The notes under the pieces are model-generated. The model saw only the letters and a program-made list of their open reading frames with translations, made no database searches and was not told the origin of the DNA. The translations under genes and the position numbers were made by a program. This document shows positions 25,564 through 37,349 of a DNA stretch of 64,000 bases, in pieces. Every line of letters starts with the position of its first letter. Position 1 is the first letter of the stretch. The stretch is from Gloeophyllum trabeum ATCC 11539 (lineage: Eukaryota; Basidiomycota; Agaricomycetes; Gloeophyllales; Gloeophyllaceae): NCBI RefSeq assembly GCF_000344685.1, contig NW_006920412.1, positions 2,438,784-2,502,783 on the forward strand, written 5' to 3'.

Positions 25564-26883
25564 ATGATGCAAAATCCACTGACACCAGGACTCCTGTTGT
25601 TCTCCCAGGCTGTTTTGCTCCTTGCTGCAGCCCAGCAGAACTACTCGTACAATGATCTCCAGATCGAAGCCATCCAAGCTCACTTCCAGCAGGCGGGGAT
25701 TATCCCGCCCCTGCTTCCCAGCCTCAACCCCCTTGCCTGGATCAATGTCTCTTTTCCTGGAGTTGGGTCTGTCAGCCCGGGACAGGTCCTGAGTCTCGAC
25801 CGTACTACGTCTCCTTGCTCCTCTCAACCGATATGATTGTTAACTCGTATGACGGCTTGCCGTGCTTTTGTGTGTAGAGGTTCGGCAACTCCCTAGTATT
25901 GCGGTGACCTTCGCCAACGAGAGCGCGCTCGCCGCCTTCAACAACACCAACACGACCGTGATACTCGAAGACGTCGGTTGGCCGGGATTCAACTTCAGCC
26001 TCGGGCAGACGCGGACGTGGCTCGTCTACAACGCGGTTCTAACCCCAGGCGCTGACGGTGAGCATGTACTCATACTGGCCAAGACTTGTCGCTCATTCGT
26101 GTACACGTTGCTAGGATGCTCGCAGTGCAATTCGTCAGACCCCGCCATCCTGAACACAGCGGGCGGCACGACCGTGACGGACTACGATCCGATAGCGGTC
26201 TTTGGCAATGGATCTCACCGGTATACACATTGTACCTAATTTTAGCCCGCCACTGAGCTGCATGTCTTCCAGTTACGCGCTGCTGCTGTTCCGACAAAAC
26301 GAGAATTTCAAACCTCTGATCACCCATATCTCCAATCCTGTGGACTTTACCCTCGCGAGCTTCCTCAATGTAGCACTCCCTGTTATCCCCACCCACACAT
26401 CTAACTCCTTTCTCTTCACAGGATACACACCTCACGCCGAGCGATCTCTACGCTGTAGGTGCACCACCGTTATCCACGATACAGATGGCCAATGACTATT
26501 CCCTAGGCATTCAACTTCGATCTGCAAAACGGCACCGCAACGGCCTCTGCCGCCCCCACGTCCTCCGTGATCACGTCCACTCTTCCCGCACACGCTGCGA
26601 GCACCCTCTCCCCGACGTACTCGACGTGGCTATCGAGTCCTAGCTCCGGGTCGTTTGGGTCTGCTCAGCCGACGCAGAGTGGTGGTGGCAGTGGGGGTAG
26701 CAGTGGCAGCGGGACAGGCGGCGCAGTCGGGGTGAGTTAGTAATGTGTTTCTAGCTATGTACTTTCGCTCAACGGGCTGCATGCTGATTGCACGATCTGT
26801 CGTAGGTGCTTGAGATAAGCAGGGTGTTGATGGGACTACCGGCCGGAGTGGTTGGTGCGGGGTGGCTCGCTGGGTTCCTGTGA
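25564..26883 (+). CDS. Secreted, GPI-type PEBP-like protein (paralogue 2)
   Basis: Starts MMQNPLTPGLLLFSQAVLLL, a signal peptide ending near AAAQQ. The shared block DLQIEAIQAHFQQAGIIPPL is followed by NVSFPGVGSVSPGQ. PEBP landmarks are VILEDVGWPGFNF (Asp and Pro kept) and NGSHRYALLLFRQ (GxHR kept). The tail is Ser/Thr-rich with gly-ser repeats. The last intron (from GTGAGT at about 26.73 kb to GTAG near 26.81 kb) avoids an early stop and adds a hydrophobic GPI-type end (LMGLPAGVVGAGWLAGFL), with stop TGA at 26881-26883. Same exon layout as the neighbouring paralogues, so it arose by tandem duplication. Confidence 0.82.
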
Positions 26884-27139
26884 AGTCCAAACGCATGTAT
26901 TCGATTATTCCATGGACAATGCGGACGGTTGGTTTGACTTCGGCTTGATTACCTGCTGTCCGGTCAGTTCTTTGCCTATTAATAGCACCGACTCCACAAC
27001 ACTCGATCTTGACGTTAAGCTCCCGGTGATTTAATTGGCCGCTGTTCTCACTGCGGTTTGATAAGTGGGGAAGGATGATTGAAGGATGACGCCAGGTATT
27101 AGTAGTACTGTCTCCGAGTCTGATCGTGATGCAGCACAC

Positions 27140-27149
27140 TTATATATTA
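27140..27149 (+). promoter_or_regulatory. TATA-like element of PEBP-like 3
   Basis: TTATATATTA lies about 40 bp upstream of the start codon at 27190. Confidence 0.4.
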
Positions 27150-27189
27150 CTGCCTCCTCCAATCACTAGACCTCGCGCTGTACTGCACG

Positions 27190-28389
27190 ATGCTACACCC
27201 TTTCGCTGTCGTTCTCATTATCACTATTCAGCTCTGGCTGGCGTCAGCCCAAGACAATTATACCTATGCTGACCTCCAGATTGAGGCGATCCAGGCGCAC
27301 CTCAAGCAGGCGGGTATAATACCCCCGCTGCTCTCGACTATAGATCCTATCGCCTACCTCAACGTGTCGTTCCCCGATGTTGGGCAAATCAGTCCAGGAC
27401 AGCAATTAACTCTTGACCGTGCGTTTTCACCTCCGCCATATGTTATTTGCAGTCCTTACCTATCTCATTGCATCCGCAGAAGTCGCGCAAGTGCCTAGTA
27501 TCAATATCTCCTTCCGCAACGCCAGCGCGTTGTCCTGGGCGACTGAGGCAAAGGCCATGGTCATCATGGACAATGTCGGCTTCTCTGGGTTCAACTTCAC
27601 CCAGTTCGACGGGGAAGTGCTGTCGTGGAACGTCTATGATGCCGTGGTAGCTGGCGCTGACGGTGATTTCATCTTCCTAATCTCGGCGTTAAGACAACTT
27701 GAAGGGAAGACTGATGGCATAAAACTTCTAGGCTGCTCTCCTAATTGTTCGAGCCAAGATCCATGGCAGCTCTCCTTTGCCAATGCTATGACCGCTGTGC
27801 CTTGGAAGCCGTTCCAGTACCGGTAAGCCCATTGCATGCTCTTGCTGCTGGGACGAGGGCCATATGTAACCATGCCCGCAGATCTGTAGTGCTATTGTTG
27901 AAGCAGAGTCCCGACTTCCAGTATCATACACCTCCGGAAAGCAGTGCATATGCGTTCAACCTTGCAAGTTTCCTTGACGTGCGTCATATTCTACTTCCCT
28001 TCTTCCAGTCAAACCCCGTTGATGTGCCTTATGTTACCAGTCCACATTTCAGGGGCCAGAAAGTATATATGCGGTGAGTTTTAAACCATCTCTTAGCTTG
28101 GGATTGACGACTTGCAGCTGATGCGAGACAGGCGTTCTATTTCGACGTCGTGAACGGCACGTCTAACGTTTCTTCGTCGCCGGCACCTACCTCGCCGGTC
28201 ATCACGTCCACGCTACCTGCACACGCTGCTTCCACACTGTATCCCACAATACCAACATATAGTTACAGTGGCACCTCTGCGTCTGCTAGTAACGGCCCTA
28301 CAGCTTCCTCCCGGAGCGTAGGTACACGGCTGTATCCGGAACTGACCTATATTCTTGCCGCGAGCTTACTGATACTGATCTTCTCTTGA
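27190..28389 (+). CDS. Secreted, GPI-type PEBP-like protein (paralogue 3, divergent site)
   Basis: Signal peptide MLHPFAVVLIITIQLWLASA. The shared block DLQIEAIQAHLKQAGIIPPL is followed by NVSFPDVGQISPGQ. Unlike its two neighbours, the ligand-site motifs are eroded: the Asp-Gly-Trp-Pro segment reads MDNVGFSGFNF (Pro lost), and the GxHR segment reads PFQYRSVVLLLKQ (Gly and His lost). The Ser/Thr-rich stalk (ITSTLPAHAASTL) matches paralogue 2 closely, and the C-terminus is hydrophobic (LTYILAASLLILIFS), fitting GPI attachment. The frame is intact over all exons, so it is probably expressed but altered in binding. Confidence 0.82.
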
Positions 28390-28747
28390 TCTACTTTTTG
28401 GAATTTGGGAGATACTTTTCAATCTGTATCTCTCATACCCTGTTCATTGCTTGTAGCACCTCCTGCCAATGACCGGATTAGGAAAGCCCCTTGCCTTTTT
28501 CGGTGATCCTCTGAAGATACCCGCACGTGATGCATAGTTCCTTCTTCCTCTCACCACGAAGTGCGAAGTGCCTGTAGACGGACCGCCGATACTGCCGGTC
28601 AAGAATAAACAGGCCCTTGTGATGTGCTCTCTGGACGTCATTCCACTGAAACATGTTTCCGATCCCGCAGTTCGTCGGTATAAGTACTGGAAAGCTATGG
28701 GAGCACTCGCACGGGCCTGAACTAAGGCCCTTTGGTGTATCTTGAAG
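28390..28747. other. Spacer between PEBP-like 3 and carboxylesterase
   Basis: 358 bp. Contains a TATAAG at 28679-28684, about 64 bp ahead of the esterase start. Nothing else identified. Confidence 0.5.
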
Positions 28748-31040
28748 ATGATGCGCTATCTGCGTGCTCTGATCCTTACTGCCGCGTTGGGCGTTCTCCC
28801 GGTGGCCTCGGGACAGACATCAGAGCTACCTCAACTGGCCTCGCCTCTGGGGCCCGTTGTGAACCTTGGTTATGCTGCTTACGCGGGGAATAGCACGACG
28901 CCGACTGGGATAGCTGACGGACCAGTCACGTTCTTCGGGGGCATACCTTACGCTCAGCCACCTCTAGGCAATCTGCGATTCAGAGCCCCTCAGCCTCTGG
29001 ATGAGAATACGAAGAACGGTGGATATGTTCCAGTTACGGACGCCAGGAACTGGGGCCCTGCATGCATACAGCAACCTGCGGCAGTGGGAGCTGGCTCAGA
29101 AGGTACAGAACTTCATAGACGCAAAATGGGCGCATGGAAGATTGATCTATCGCAGATTGTCTACTTCTCAACGTATGGAAGCCCACTAACGCGGCTGCCG
29201 GCGCGAATCTACCTGTGGTGGTATACATTTACGTACGCTGTTGCATGATGGTTTATGATATCTACTCACTCTCTTTGGCAGGGAGGAGGGTTCTATGCCG
29301 GAGTAAGTCGAAATCCACAACGGTAGTGATGGTGCTTGAACGTGTATAGACCACGCAAGGCTTCCCACTATATGACTGGGTCGCGGAACACCCGACGGGC
29401 ATAATCGGTGTATCGATGGGTTACCGACTCAACGTACTGGGGTTCTTATCCGGGAACGAAGTCTCAGCCAATGGAGACGCCAACGCTGGTTTGCTAGACC
29501 AGCGCGCGGCTATCGAGTGGGTGCAGAGGCATATCAGTCAATTCGGAGGTGACCCCGATGAGATCACCATCTCCGGCGAGAGTGCTGGCGGCGCCAGCGT
29601 TATTATGCAGATCACTGCTTACGGAGGTAACCCAGCTTATGCAAACCCAGGACGTTGGGCGCTTACTGACTGCCATTTGTTGAAGGAACCCGGGGTGCCC
29701 CGTTCAAACGCGCCATAGCCCAGTCCATTGGTTATGGATACACAGCAAATGCCTCGCTCCAGGAGGTGTTATTTCGTACGTGCCACGAACCTGTGATATC
29801 TGCGCTACGCTTAATATGAGACAGAGAACGTCACGCGGGTAGCCGGATGTCCCTCTTCCGGACCAGAGGCAATGACTTGCCTGCGCTCCGCTTCAATCGG
29901 CGCAATAGTCGCTGCTGTCAACCACGTCCAGACTGGTCGCGTGGCCCCAGTGGTGGATGGCTCATTTATACCTGAACTTCCCTCGCGTTTGGTCGCATCA
30001 GGGAACTTTACCCCCGTGGAATTCATAGGTGGTCATTGCTCGAATGATGGTAGGACGTTCGTCGGCGGCACGCCGAGCCAGTTCGTCACCGATGCGGATC
30101 TAGCGAGGCTTGTCTTCGCCAGGTGGCCGGGTGTGGTGAGTCTAGATCTATACTTGGTGTCGTTGGCCGCACTGGCTGACCGACATATGGCAAGAATAAC
30201 GAAACAATCCAGCAAGCTTTGCAACTTTACCCATCACCTGACGTTCCTGGTAGTCCCTTTGCAACCCAATACGACCGTGCATGGACAATGGCGCAAGAGA
30301 TCATCTTTGGCTGCTTGTGAGTCGCCATTGGGGAAGTGAAGCACGCCGTCTCACCTCCCCAAGTGACTGGTACACGGAAACTGCTATGATCTCCAAGGGA
30401 GTCCAGAACGTATTCGCATTCAGGTGGATGGCTTCCATCTCCACTTGGTCTAGTGCGGAGGGTCCTGACGGAGACCTTGATAGGTGGAATACTCCTGACG
30501 CTGTCTTGTATGCCGCCGCACCTTACCAAGGCGTCATGCACACGTCAGATATATACTACCTCTTCGATGGTGAGTCAAAAGGATCTCTCAATAGAAGTCC
30601 AAGGCTGATCCTCTGGCCGATACAAACAGGCACTAAGTAAGCCGGGGTAAACTCAGTTGCAGGGGAAGACACTCAAGCTCCTTTGCAGCCCCACAGCCAA
30701 TGCTGGCGCCAGTTTCACTCCCTTCAACAGTGTAAAATCCAATGATATTATCTCACGTGTGTACTGACCCTTCCTTTCCCAGACCGAAAAACTCCTCTCG
30801 GCCCAAGCCATCGCCTATTGGACGTCTTTCGGATCATCGGGCAATCCCTCGACAAGCAAGACATCCTACTCGCCTGATTGGACCTACTTCTCGAGCGGTG
30901 GACAAAACTACCGCATGGTGCTGACGGAAGGAACGTCGCTCAACGGCACCGCCAGTGCGATGGAGGTGTATCCGTCCGCTGAGATCGAGAGATGTAAATT
31001 CTGGATGGAGGCGAACGTGACGGACCAGACTGCCATCTGA
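28748..31040 (+). CDS. Secreted type-B carboxylesterase/lipase
   Basis: Alpha/beta hydrolase of the carboxylesterase B family acting on esters or lipids outside the cell. Signal peptide MMRYLRALILTAALGVLPVASG. Early family signature FFGGIPYAQPPLGNLRF, then EDCLLLNVWKP formed by splicing at about 29.16 kb, the oxyanion-hole segment IYGGGFYAG, and nucleophile elbow GESAGG at 29575-29592. The acid is probably in HCSNDGRTFVGG (30.04 kb). The catalytic His is in GVMHTSDIYYLF (30.54 kb). C-terminus YWTSFGSSGNPST, with stop TGA at 31038-31040. At least seven introns. The length of about 550 aa is normal. It follows the PEBP array in the same orientation. The substrate is unknown. Confidence 0.88.
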
Positions 31041-31448
31041 AGGGGGTTCAGTACGATTTGGATCCCGACCGACATGTACTATACATTCACCGTGATCGTC
31101 GCATGCCCGTAGTGAACTGTGGGTCGTGGGTCAATTGTTGAGAAGGATTTCATTGACTATGATTCTGCATGAGAGGGAGAGCGGCCGGAGAACACGATGT
31201 GATTCACAGATAGCGTTTACCGCGATTGTCAAAGGAATGCCTTCATGAATGCTAGATTAGACCGCCGGCTGACAGGATAAGCATCAAGGGTTAGCTAATG
31301 TCAGCCGCTAGCAGTTTGTATATATACACCTTTGCACTTCTGCACGTCCTGGTCCTCGCTCCATCATCGCGCAGACTTAGCAAATTCCCTCGGTCCTTCC
31401 CTTACGCTCTTTTACAACCACGCTCTTTAAACCACTCCCTAAGCCACA
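31041..31448. other. Spacer with TATA box upstream of small membrane protein gene
   Basis: About 400 bp. A clear TATATATA lies at 31319-31327, about 120 bp before the next start codon. No gene seen. Confidence 0.5.
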
Positions 31449-31926
31449 ATGCCTAACCTTACCGAGGGTGGCTCCGTCCCTGGTAGGTCTCTCCAGTCGT
31501 AGTCCTGGAACGTTCCATGTTATTGATAACGTCGCAGCCTTCATCGCCGCGTCATGCTTCCTCATCTTCATCATAATCTCCGGTTGTTGCTGCACGGCCT
31601 ACTTCGTCGTTGGTTACGTTAAGTCCCGCCCTGTTGTGAACGCAAAGGACATGGAGGCAAACAGACAGTCGACTCCCGAAGCGAGCACAATGAGTATCCC
31701 GTCCACGAAAGGGGCGACGCTTCTGCTGCCATACGGTGGCCCGTTCACATTCGTCTTGACACCTGCAAGTCCGGAGAAGCGGTCGACAGCCGAAAGCGAA
31801 ATTCAAGAAGAGATGCGGGAAGAACGCCGCAAGGCATTCGAATGCGACAGAAGCGTCCCGGCAATTCCTGAGGTAGAGAAGGAGATCAAGGCTCCGCAGT
31901 CGGTATGGTGGTCTCGGGCGCCGTAA
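31449..31926 (+). CDS. Small single-pass membrane protein, unknown function
   Basis: Starts MPNLTEGGSVP. A 55-bp intron (31483-31537, GTAGGT to CGCAG, branch-like TTGATAAC) joins it to a long hydrophobic segment (FIAASCFLIFIIISGCCC, then TAYFVVGYV) containing three adjacent Cys that could be palmitoylated. The cytosolic-looking tail is polar and highly charged (EEMREERRKAFECDR) and ends WWSRAP. Total 140 aa. Without the intron the ATG frame does not connect to the body, which supports the splice. No family recognised. Confidence 0.6.
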
Positions 31927-34853
31927 TGACCTAGAATTGCATGTGAAGTGGACTTGAATATGTAATTGTCTTTGCTCGATTAGCGCGATACAATCAACCC
32001 GCGCATTTACCTTGTATTCTCGAGTCGTGTTCCCGTACACTGCGAGCACTTCATTGAAAACACTGCAGTCCTCAAAGTGCACGGGAAAATAAACGGAAAA
32101 AATCTGCCCGAAGGCGAGATAAAGTGGAAAAAATTGAGTTCAAGTAATGGCTCGGACGGAGACCGCCCTCGCCACCACTTGATCAAGCCGCGCACACCAG
32201 CCAACACCGCCTACCCACTCTCGAGGCCTCTACGGCCACCCCCGCTACGATAACAGCCCACCGCTGAGCGGCGAACACGACAATCTGCATGTGTTGGGCA
32301 ACCCCTGCTCCACTGCTACTTCCCCTGGTTTAGTCAACACAGAGTTTTCACACCACCCACCGACGAGGAGATCCGTCGTCTACTTTCATCCTTCGCGGCA
32401 TCGCGACATTAGTAGAAGCATTGACGTCGCCTGAACGTGTCACCCTGCTTTATAGCGAGCCCGCTTCGACTCACGCAACAGCCCACCTCTCGCCGACAAC
32501 CCGCCTACCGCCCTCCACGCCTGCCTCCGTGGGTAATACCGACAGCCTCCCGATTCCCCCGTTCCGCATCACGCCAGAGTGCTCTCCGAAGGTGACATGC
32601 CTCCACCCAAGCCCGAGGACCAGGCAGCCCCCACCCGCCGCTTAACACTCTGCGCCACAAGTGCACTCGAGCCATGGCTCTGTTGATCGTCCCGAAGGAA
32701 CCACAACTACACCGCGCAGCGAGAGGTATGCAGTACAAAGCGAGTAAACTGCCCTTCTTCGGCCCATCAAACTGTAGGCGTGTTTGTGAAGCGAAACATC
32801 CTGATCCACGAACACTCCGTGGACACATCTCGGGCGAAAAGGTAGCTGCTGAGGCTGCTGGTACGAAAGAGGAGACGAGACGTGAAAAAGCAAATAAACG
32901 AATGAACCGGGTCTTTGGGGCCCTGTTCGGCTGAAGCAAACGAGCAGAAGTCGAGTACGCAAGCTAGGAAGGACAGAGGTCCAAGATTGGCGCGGACGCA
33001 AGCTCAACGTACCATGCCACGAAGCCAGATGAAGTATCAGGAGTTCTCGAGAGTAGATGAGGATTGCTTACTAACGCACAGCGGTTATTCGCAGTCCGCC
33101 TTCCTGTAATGGAAGGGCAGAAGTTGGGGGCGGATAGGCATCAACTGGTATAGCGAGTCTTGAATACCTACGGGATAATCATCAGTGAGCGCTATCGGGT
33201 GGCTGCTATAGATACCTACCTGCGTTGCACTTGCGCCTGGAAAGACCTCCCGAAGTCGCTGGCATAACCCAGCCCAGCTCTCTCCTGTGCGTACCTTTTA
33301 GATCATGCGTCCACATCTCCAACCCGGGCTCCGTCGTCCAAGTCTCCACGTAGCCATGTAAATCTCGCACGCGCGCGCCGGCGCTTCCGGGCTACCCATC
33401 CAACTCCCCCGCACTGCAGCCCGATGTGCGGCATGCGGCAGGAAAAGAAGGAAGAGCCCGCGGCGATGGGAATCTACTCAAACTTCGCCGGGGTTTGAGC
33501 ATCAATCGCTCAGGGAAATGAGTCAAGAGACTCAGGCTGCCAATGTCCTGTTCGTAAAGCTCATTTTGCCTCCCGAGGGGAGGGAGGAGTGATGTTTAAA
33601 AAGAGCGTTTAGGTGTGAGAGAATAAGACCAGATGAATACACCTCGAAATGTCCGCCAGGAAGTATGAGCAACGCTGGGCGAACGGGGCCTCATGGGCCT
33701 GTGCGTATCCCAGTCGACGCCACTTCCTCGTAACACCTGGCTCCCGGTCTGTGCGGAGCTCGCTCGCCCAACAACTGCACCTAAAGTCCCGCGACGCTTC
33801 TCTAGTACCATAGACCAGAGGACCATCACCGATCCTTAGTCAAGGGCTCCGTGTCATCCCGGTGTCGCCTTCCTTCTCCCGACCTCAGTCAGGATCCAGG
33901 ATCCCGTAGGCAACACGGACAGGAGCTTGTGCGTGGACGACGGATCGGCGATTATCCTGGATCTGGCCTTTGGCACGTTCCGGAGATGCGATAGTAGATG
34001 CAGCCATCGAGGTCATCGCAAGCGAAAAGAACATGGAAGCCAGAACGACGGATGCGCACCGATACACCTGACAAACACCTTGGCGAGGTAGGCATCATCT
34101 CGGCCACGAGACTCTCAGCACGAACGATGGCCGTTGCTCAGACCACCGCGCTGCAAGACAATCAACTCCTCTTGAGCAGAATCGGACACGTAGCAACCTA
34201 TGGACACTTAGGGTTAGAATTCACTTCGGGTTAGGAAGTGATGTGGCTAGTAGCAGGAACAAGGACGACGGCGAGAAGGGTGCGGATCGCATGAAAAGGG
34301 GTCTGGAGCGATGAGGACCATCGGAGAGGCACTGGACGGGGTCTTGCGCAGGCGTCTGCGTTGTCGGAGGCCGTCGCTGATGCAGGTTGAGGTTGAGGTT
34401 GCGCTGAGCCACCGCCGTCGCTTGCCGCGCCAAGACACGTACACATGGGCAAACAACACGTACACATCACCAAATAATTTCAGCCACATTGGCTCCTCTG
34501 CGCACTCAGTCGCCGCTCTGCAGCGCTTGCTTGCTCAGAATCCTCAGATAGTCGGAGTCATCTTAATGCTGCTTTACTACTGTACCATTTCGATCAATTC
34601 GGCAGGCGGTGTGATATGTGACACGTTTTATGGATTCGTCTCGGTTTGTTGATTCGTCAAGTTGCTATATATGGTGCGAAGTGGCGCCGCAGGCAAGCTC
34701 CGGATACCTGATATGGAAGGTCTCACGGTCGGGGAGGTCCTGTGACATGTGACGCGCGCCAAATTTCGTCTTCGGCAGGTACCTTGACCCAACTCGCCGT
34801 GTAATGACATCGGAGAGTGATTAGAATCTCTTGTAGGATGATATAATGGGTCT
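31927..34853. other. 2.9-kb region without an assigned gene
   Basis: Only short, mutually overlapping frames. Around 32.34-33.1 kb the plus strand has some protein-like stretches and one good intron (about 32733-32792, GTATGC to TGTAG), but they do not join into a recognisable protein. A short GGTTGA triplet repeat lies near 34,385. Most of it may be UTR or decayed sequence. Confidence 0.5.
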
Positions 34854-35478
34854 TTGGGATACAGAGGATGTGTAATGGAATTTTTTCCCCTTATACATAA
34901 GGATGTACATCATAGCTTTCCTATTCCCTCAATTCCCATGCTCAACCACCCATTGATTGTGCTTGCAATGCTCAACAGATTACCTTGTGAGATCCCATAT
35001 ACATCATGAAAGGTGTATAATTATTTTATTCAGCTGACTTGAGGCAGACTTAACCAATTAGCATGTATGACTCGGGATGGTACACTTCTTGTTATGGCTG
35101 TAGGCAGAGATATTATGCTTCAGTACACCCAAATATCTGCAAGGGAAGGGAACCATATCAAGAATGCTATATATGAAGTCTGAGAGAAGCTGTGCAGTCT
35201 TTAGTGCATTGGAGAGCGGAAAGGCGACCTCCAGTGTGACACCAGAACGCGGTTGTCACACACGTCACACAGCCAGACTTCAGGCGTGTTGTGACTCAAA
35301 TGCGCCACGCGCATGCAGCTTCCTAGAGTCATTTTTGGCTCTTGCGACATTAGTACCAAATGTTCTGAAGACATATCTGGATGTATCGGAAAACTCGGAT
35401 TCTTCGAAAATGCATCGTATCTTCAAACACTAGTCAAACAGATCTCTTTTTCACCCTATATGGAGGGAAAGAGGCAAA
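34854..35478. repeat. Copy A of ~625-bp direct repeat flanking second N gap
   Basis: Nearly identical to 35830-36454, differing only in a few bases near the start. Copy A ends exactly at the N run, and copy B continues past that point. Same unmerged-contig pattern as at 5.2-7.5 kb. Contains no recognised gene. Confidence 0.92.
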
Positions 35479-35829
35479 NNNNNNNNNNNNNNNNNNNNNN
35501 NNNNNNNNNNNNNNNNNNNNNNNNNNNNNNNNNNNNNNNNNNNNNNNNNNNNNNNNNNNNNNNNNNNNNNNNNNNNNNNNNNNNNNNNNNNNNNNNNNNN
35601 NNNNNNNNNNNNNNNNNNNNNNNNNNNNNNNNNNNNNNNNNNNNNNNNNNNNNNNNNNNNNNNNNNNNNNNNNNNNNNNNNNNNNNNNNNNNNNNNNNNN
35701 NNNNNNNNNNNNNNNNNNNNNNNNNNNNNNNNNNNNNNNNNNNNNNNNNNNNNNNNNNNNNNNNNNNNNNNNNNNNNNNNNNNNNNNNNNNNNNNNNNNN
35801 NNNNNNNNNNNNNNNNNNNNNNNNNNNNN
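35479..35829. other. Assembly gap (351 N)
   Basis: N run flanked by the same 625-bp sequence on both sides, so probably an unclosed overlap rather than missing DNA. Confidence 0.97.
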
Positions 35830-36454
35830 TTGGGATACAGAGGATGTGTAATGACATCTTTTTCCCTTATACATAAGGATGTACATCATAGCTTTCCTAT
35901 TCCCTCAATTCCCATGCTCAACCACCCATTGATTGTGCTTGCAATGCTCAACAGATTACCTTGTGAGATCCCATATACATCATGAAAGGTGTATAATTAT
36001 TTTATTCAGCTGACTTGAGGCAGACTTAACCAATTAGCATGTATGACTCGGGATGGTACACTTCTTGTTATGGCTGTAGGCAGAGATATTATGCTTCAGT
36101 ACACCCAAATATCTGCAAGGGAAGGGAACCATATCAAGAATGCTATATATGAAGTCTGAGAGAAGCTGTGCAGTCTTTAGTGCATTGGAGAGCGGAAAGG
36201 CGACCTCCAGTGTGACACCAGAACGCGGTTGTCACACACGTCACACAGCCAGACTTCAGGCGTGTTGTGACTCAAATGCGCCACGCGCATGCAGCTTCCT
36301 AGAGTCATTTTTGGCTCTTGCGACATTAGTACCAAATGTTCTGAAGACATATCTGGATGTATCGGAAAACTCGGATTCTTCGAAAATGCATCGTATCTTC
36401 AAACACTAGTCAAACAGATCTCTTTTTCACCCTATATGGAGGGAAAGAGGCAAA
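35830..36454. repeat. Copy B of ~625-bp direct repeat (contig overlap)
   Basis: Repeat of 34854-35478. The mismatches are concentrated at the first ~30 bases next to the gap, as expected of low-quality contig ends. Confidence 0.92.
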
Positions 36455-37349
36455 GTACCGGAAATCCAACATTTCCGATACATTTTAATCATCCTTCTGA
36501 GCATTTCTCTCAGCTATATCTTAGCCTGATTCTCGCAGTGTGAAGTGATCTACGTGTTCTCATTTTTGTGACACTCGCTATTAGGGAACAAACAAAGCCA
36601 AATAACTCGCTGCGCGACCCAGGATTGCATCTCCCCATTACTAGTAACCTTCAACAGAATACCACTTATTCCAGCCCTTTCTCAGCTCGGTGCTTACGGG
36701 ACATCTCCCCTACCACCTCAAGGCTCAGGCTCGAACCGGTAGTACATAACGGGGAAGTCGGCCATATGCTCACAAGTCCTACAGGATCTTGGCTGCTGTT
36801 ATGGATTACCTGGGATGCTGGTGCTCATCAGCAGGTCCATATCGCCATCAACGTGTGCTTACACCCCCATCACAGGCATCATTTTCTTAACAACTCACCA
36901 CAAGACTGCAGTCTGTATCGATATCGAGGTCTTTGAATGTGCTCTATCCCAAGGTTTCAGCGCTTTCTATGCTCTCTGATGTGTGGTTGTAAACTTGTTG
37001 TGAACAATGATAGAACATGCCAGTGGTTTACAATGCAAGTCCGATTTTGAAGGCTCGCACTCTTGTCGCACTCTCTGCATGCTTCGATACATCTGGGCAT
37101 GACTTGGCAATCACACTCCTGGTAACGATGGTTAATTCGTGTTGTCTCTACTCTCTGATGGAGTGTGACACTGCCTATCCTGCCTCTTCTTGTTAAAAGC
37201 TTTTAGAGTGGTCGAGATGCGAAGTGGGTCTTTCTCTTCGATGTCCCCCATTTCCCTGCACTGCGTGTCCTCTTCTCTCAGGTGCTGGTCATCCCATCTT
37301 TTTGTCGGACTCTGAGGACCTTTCTTTCACAAATCGGACACCTGTCATC
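36455..37349. other. Upstream region of class 3 lipase gene
   Basis: 0.9 kb with no supported gene. Frames here are short and lack splice-supported extensions. Pyrimidine-rich leader (TTTCTCTTCGATG, CTTTCTTTCAC) precedes the lipase start. Confidence 0.5.

Noticed and set aside
32421..32934. Several short plus-strand frames (including MALLIVPKEP joined by one good intron to VFVKRNILIHEHS)
   Set aside because: One intron is convincing but no continuation gives a complete or recognisable protein; opposite-strand frames look equally good.
33885..34067. Small secreted-protein-like frame on the minus strand
   Set aside because: The frame opens with GTG, the first ATG leaves only 49 residues, and there is no splice-supported upstream exon or recognisable family.
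36568..36936. 122-codon plus-strand frame
   Set aside because: No ATG-context, family or splice support; composition typical of non-coding translation.
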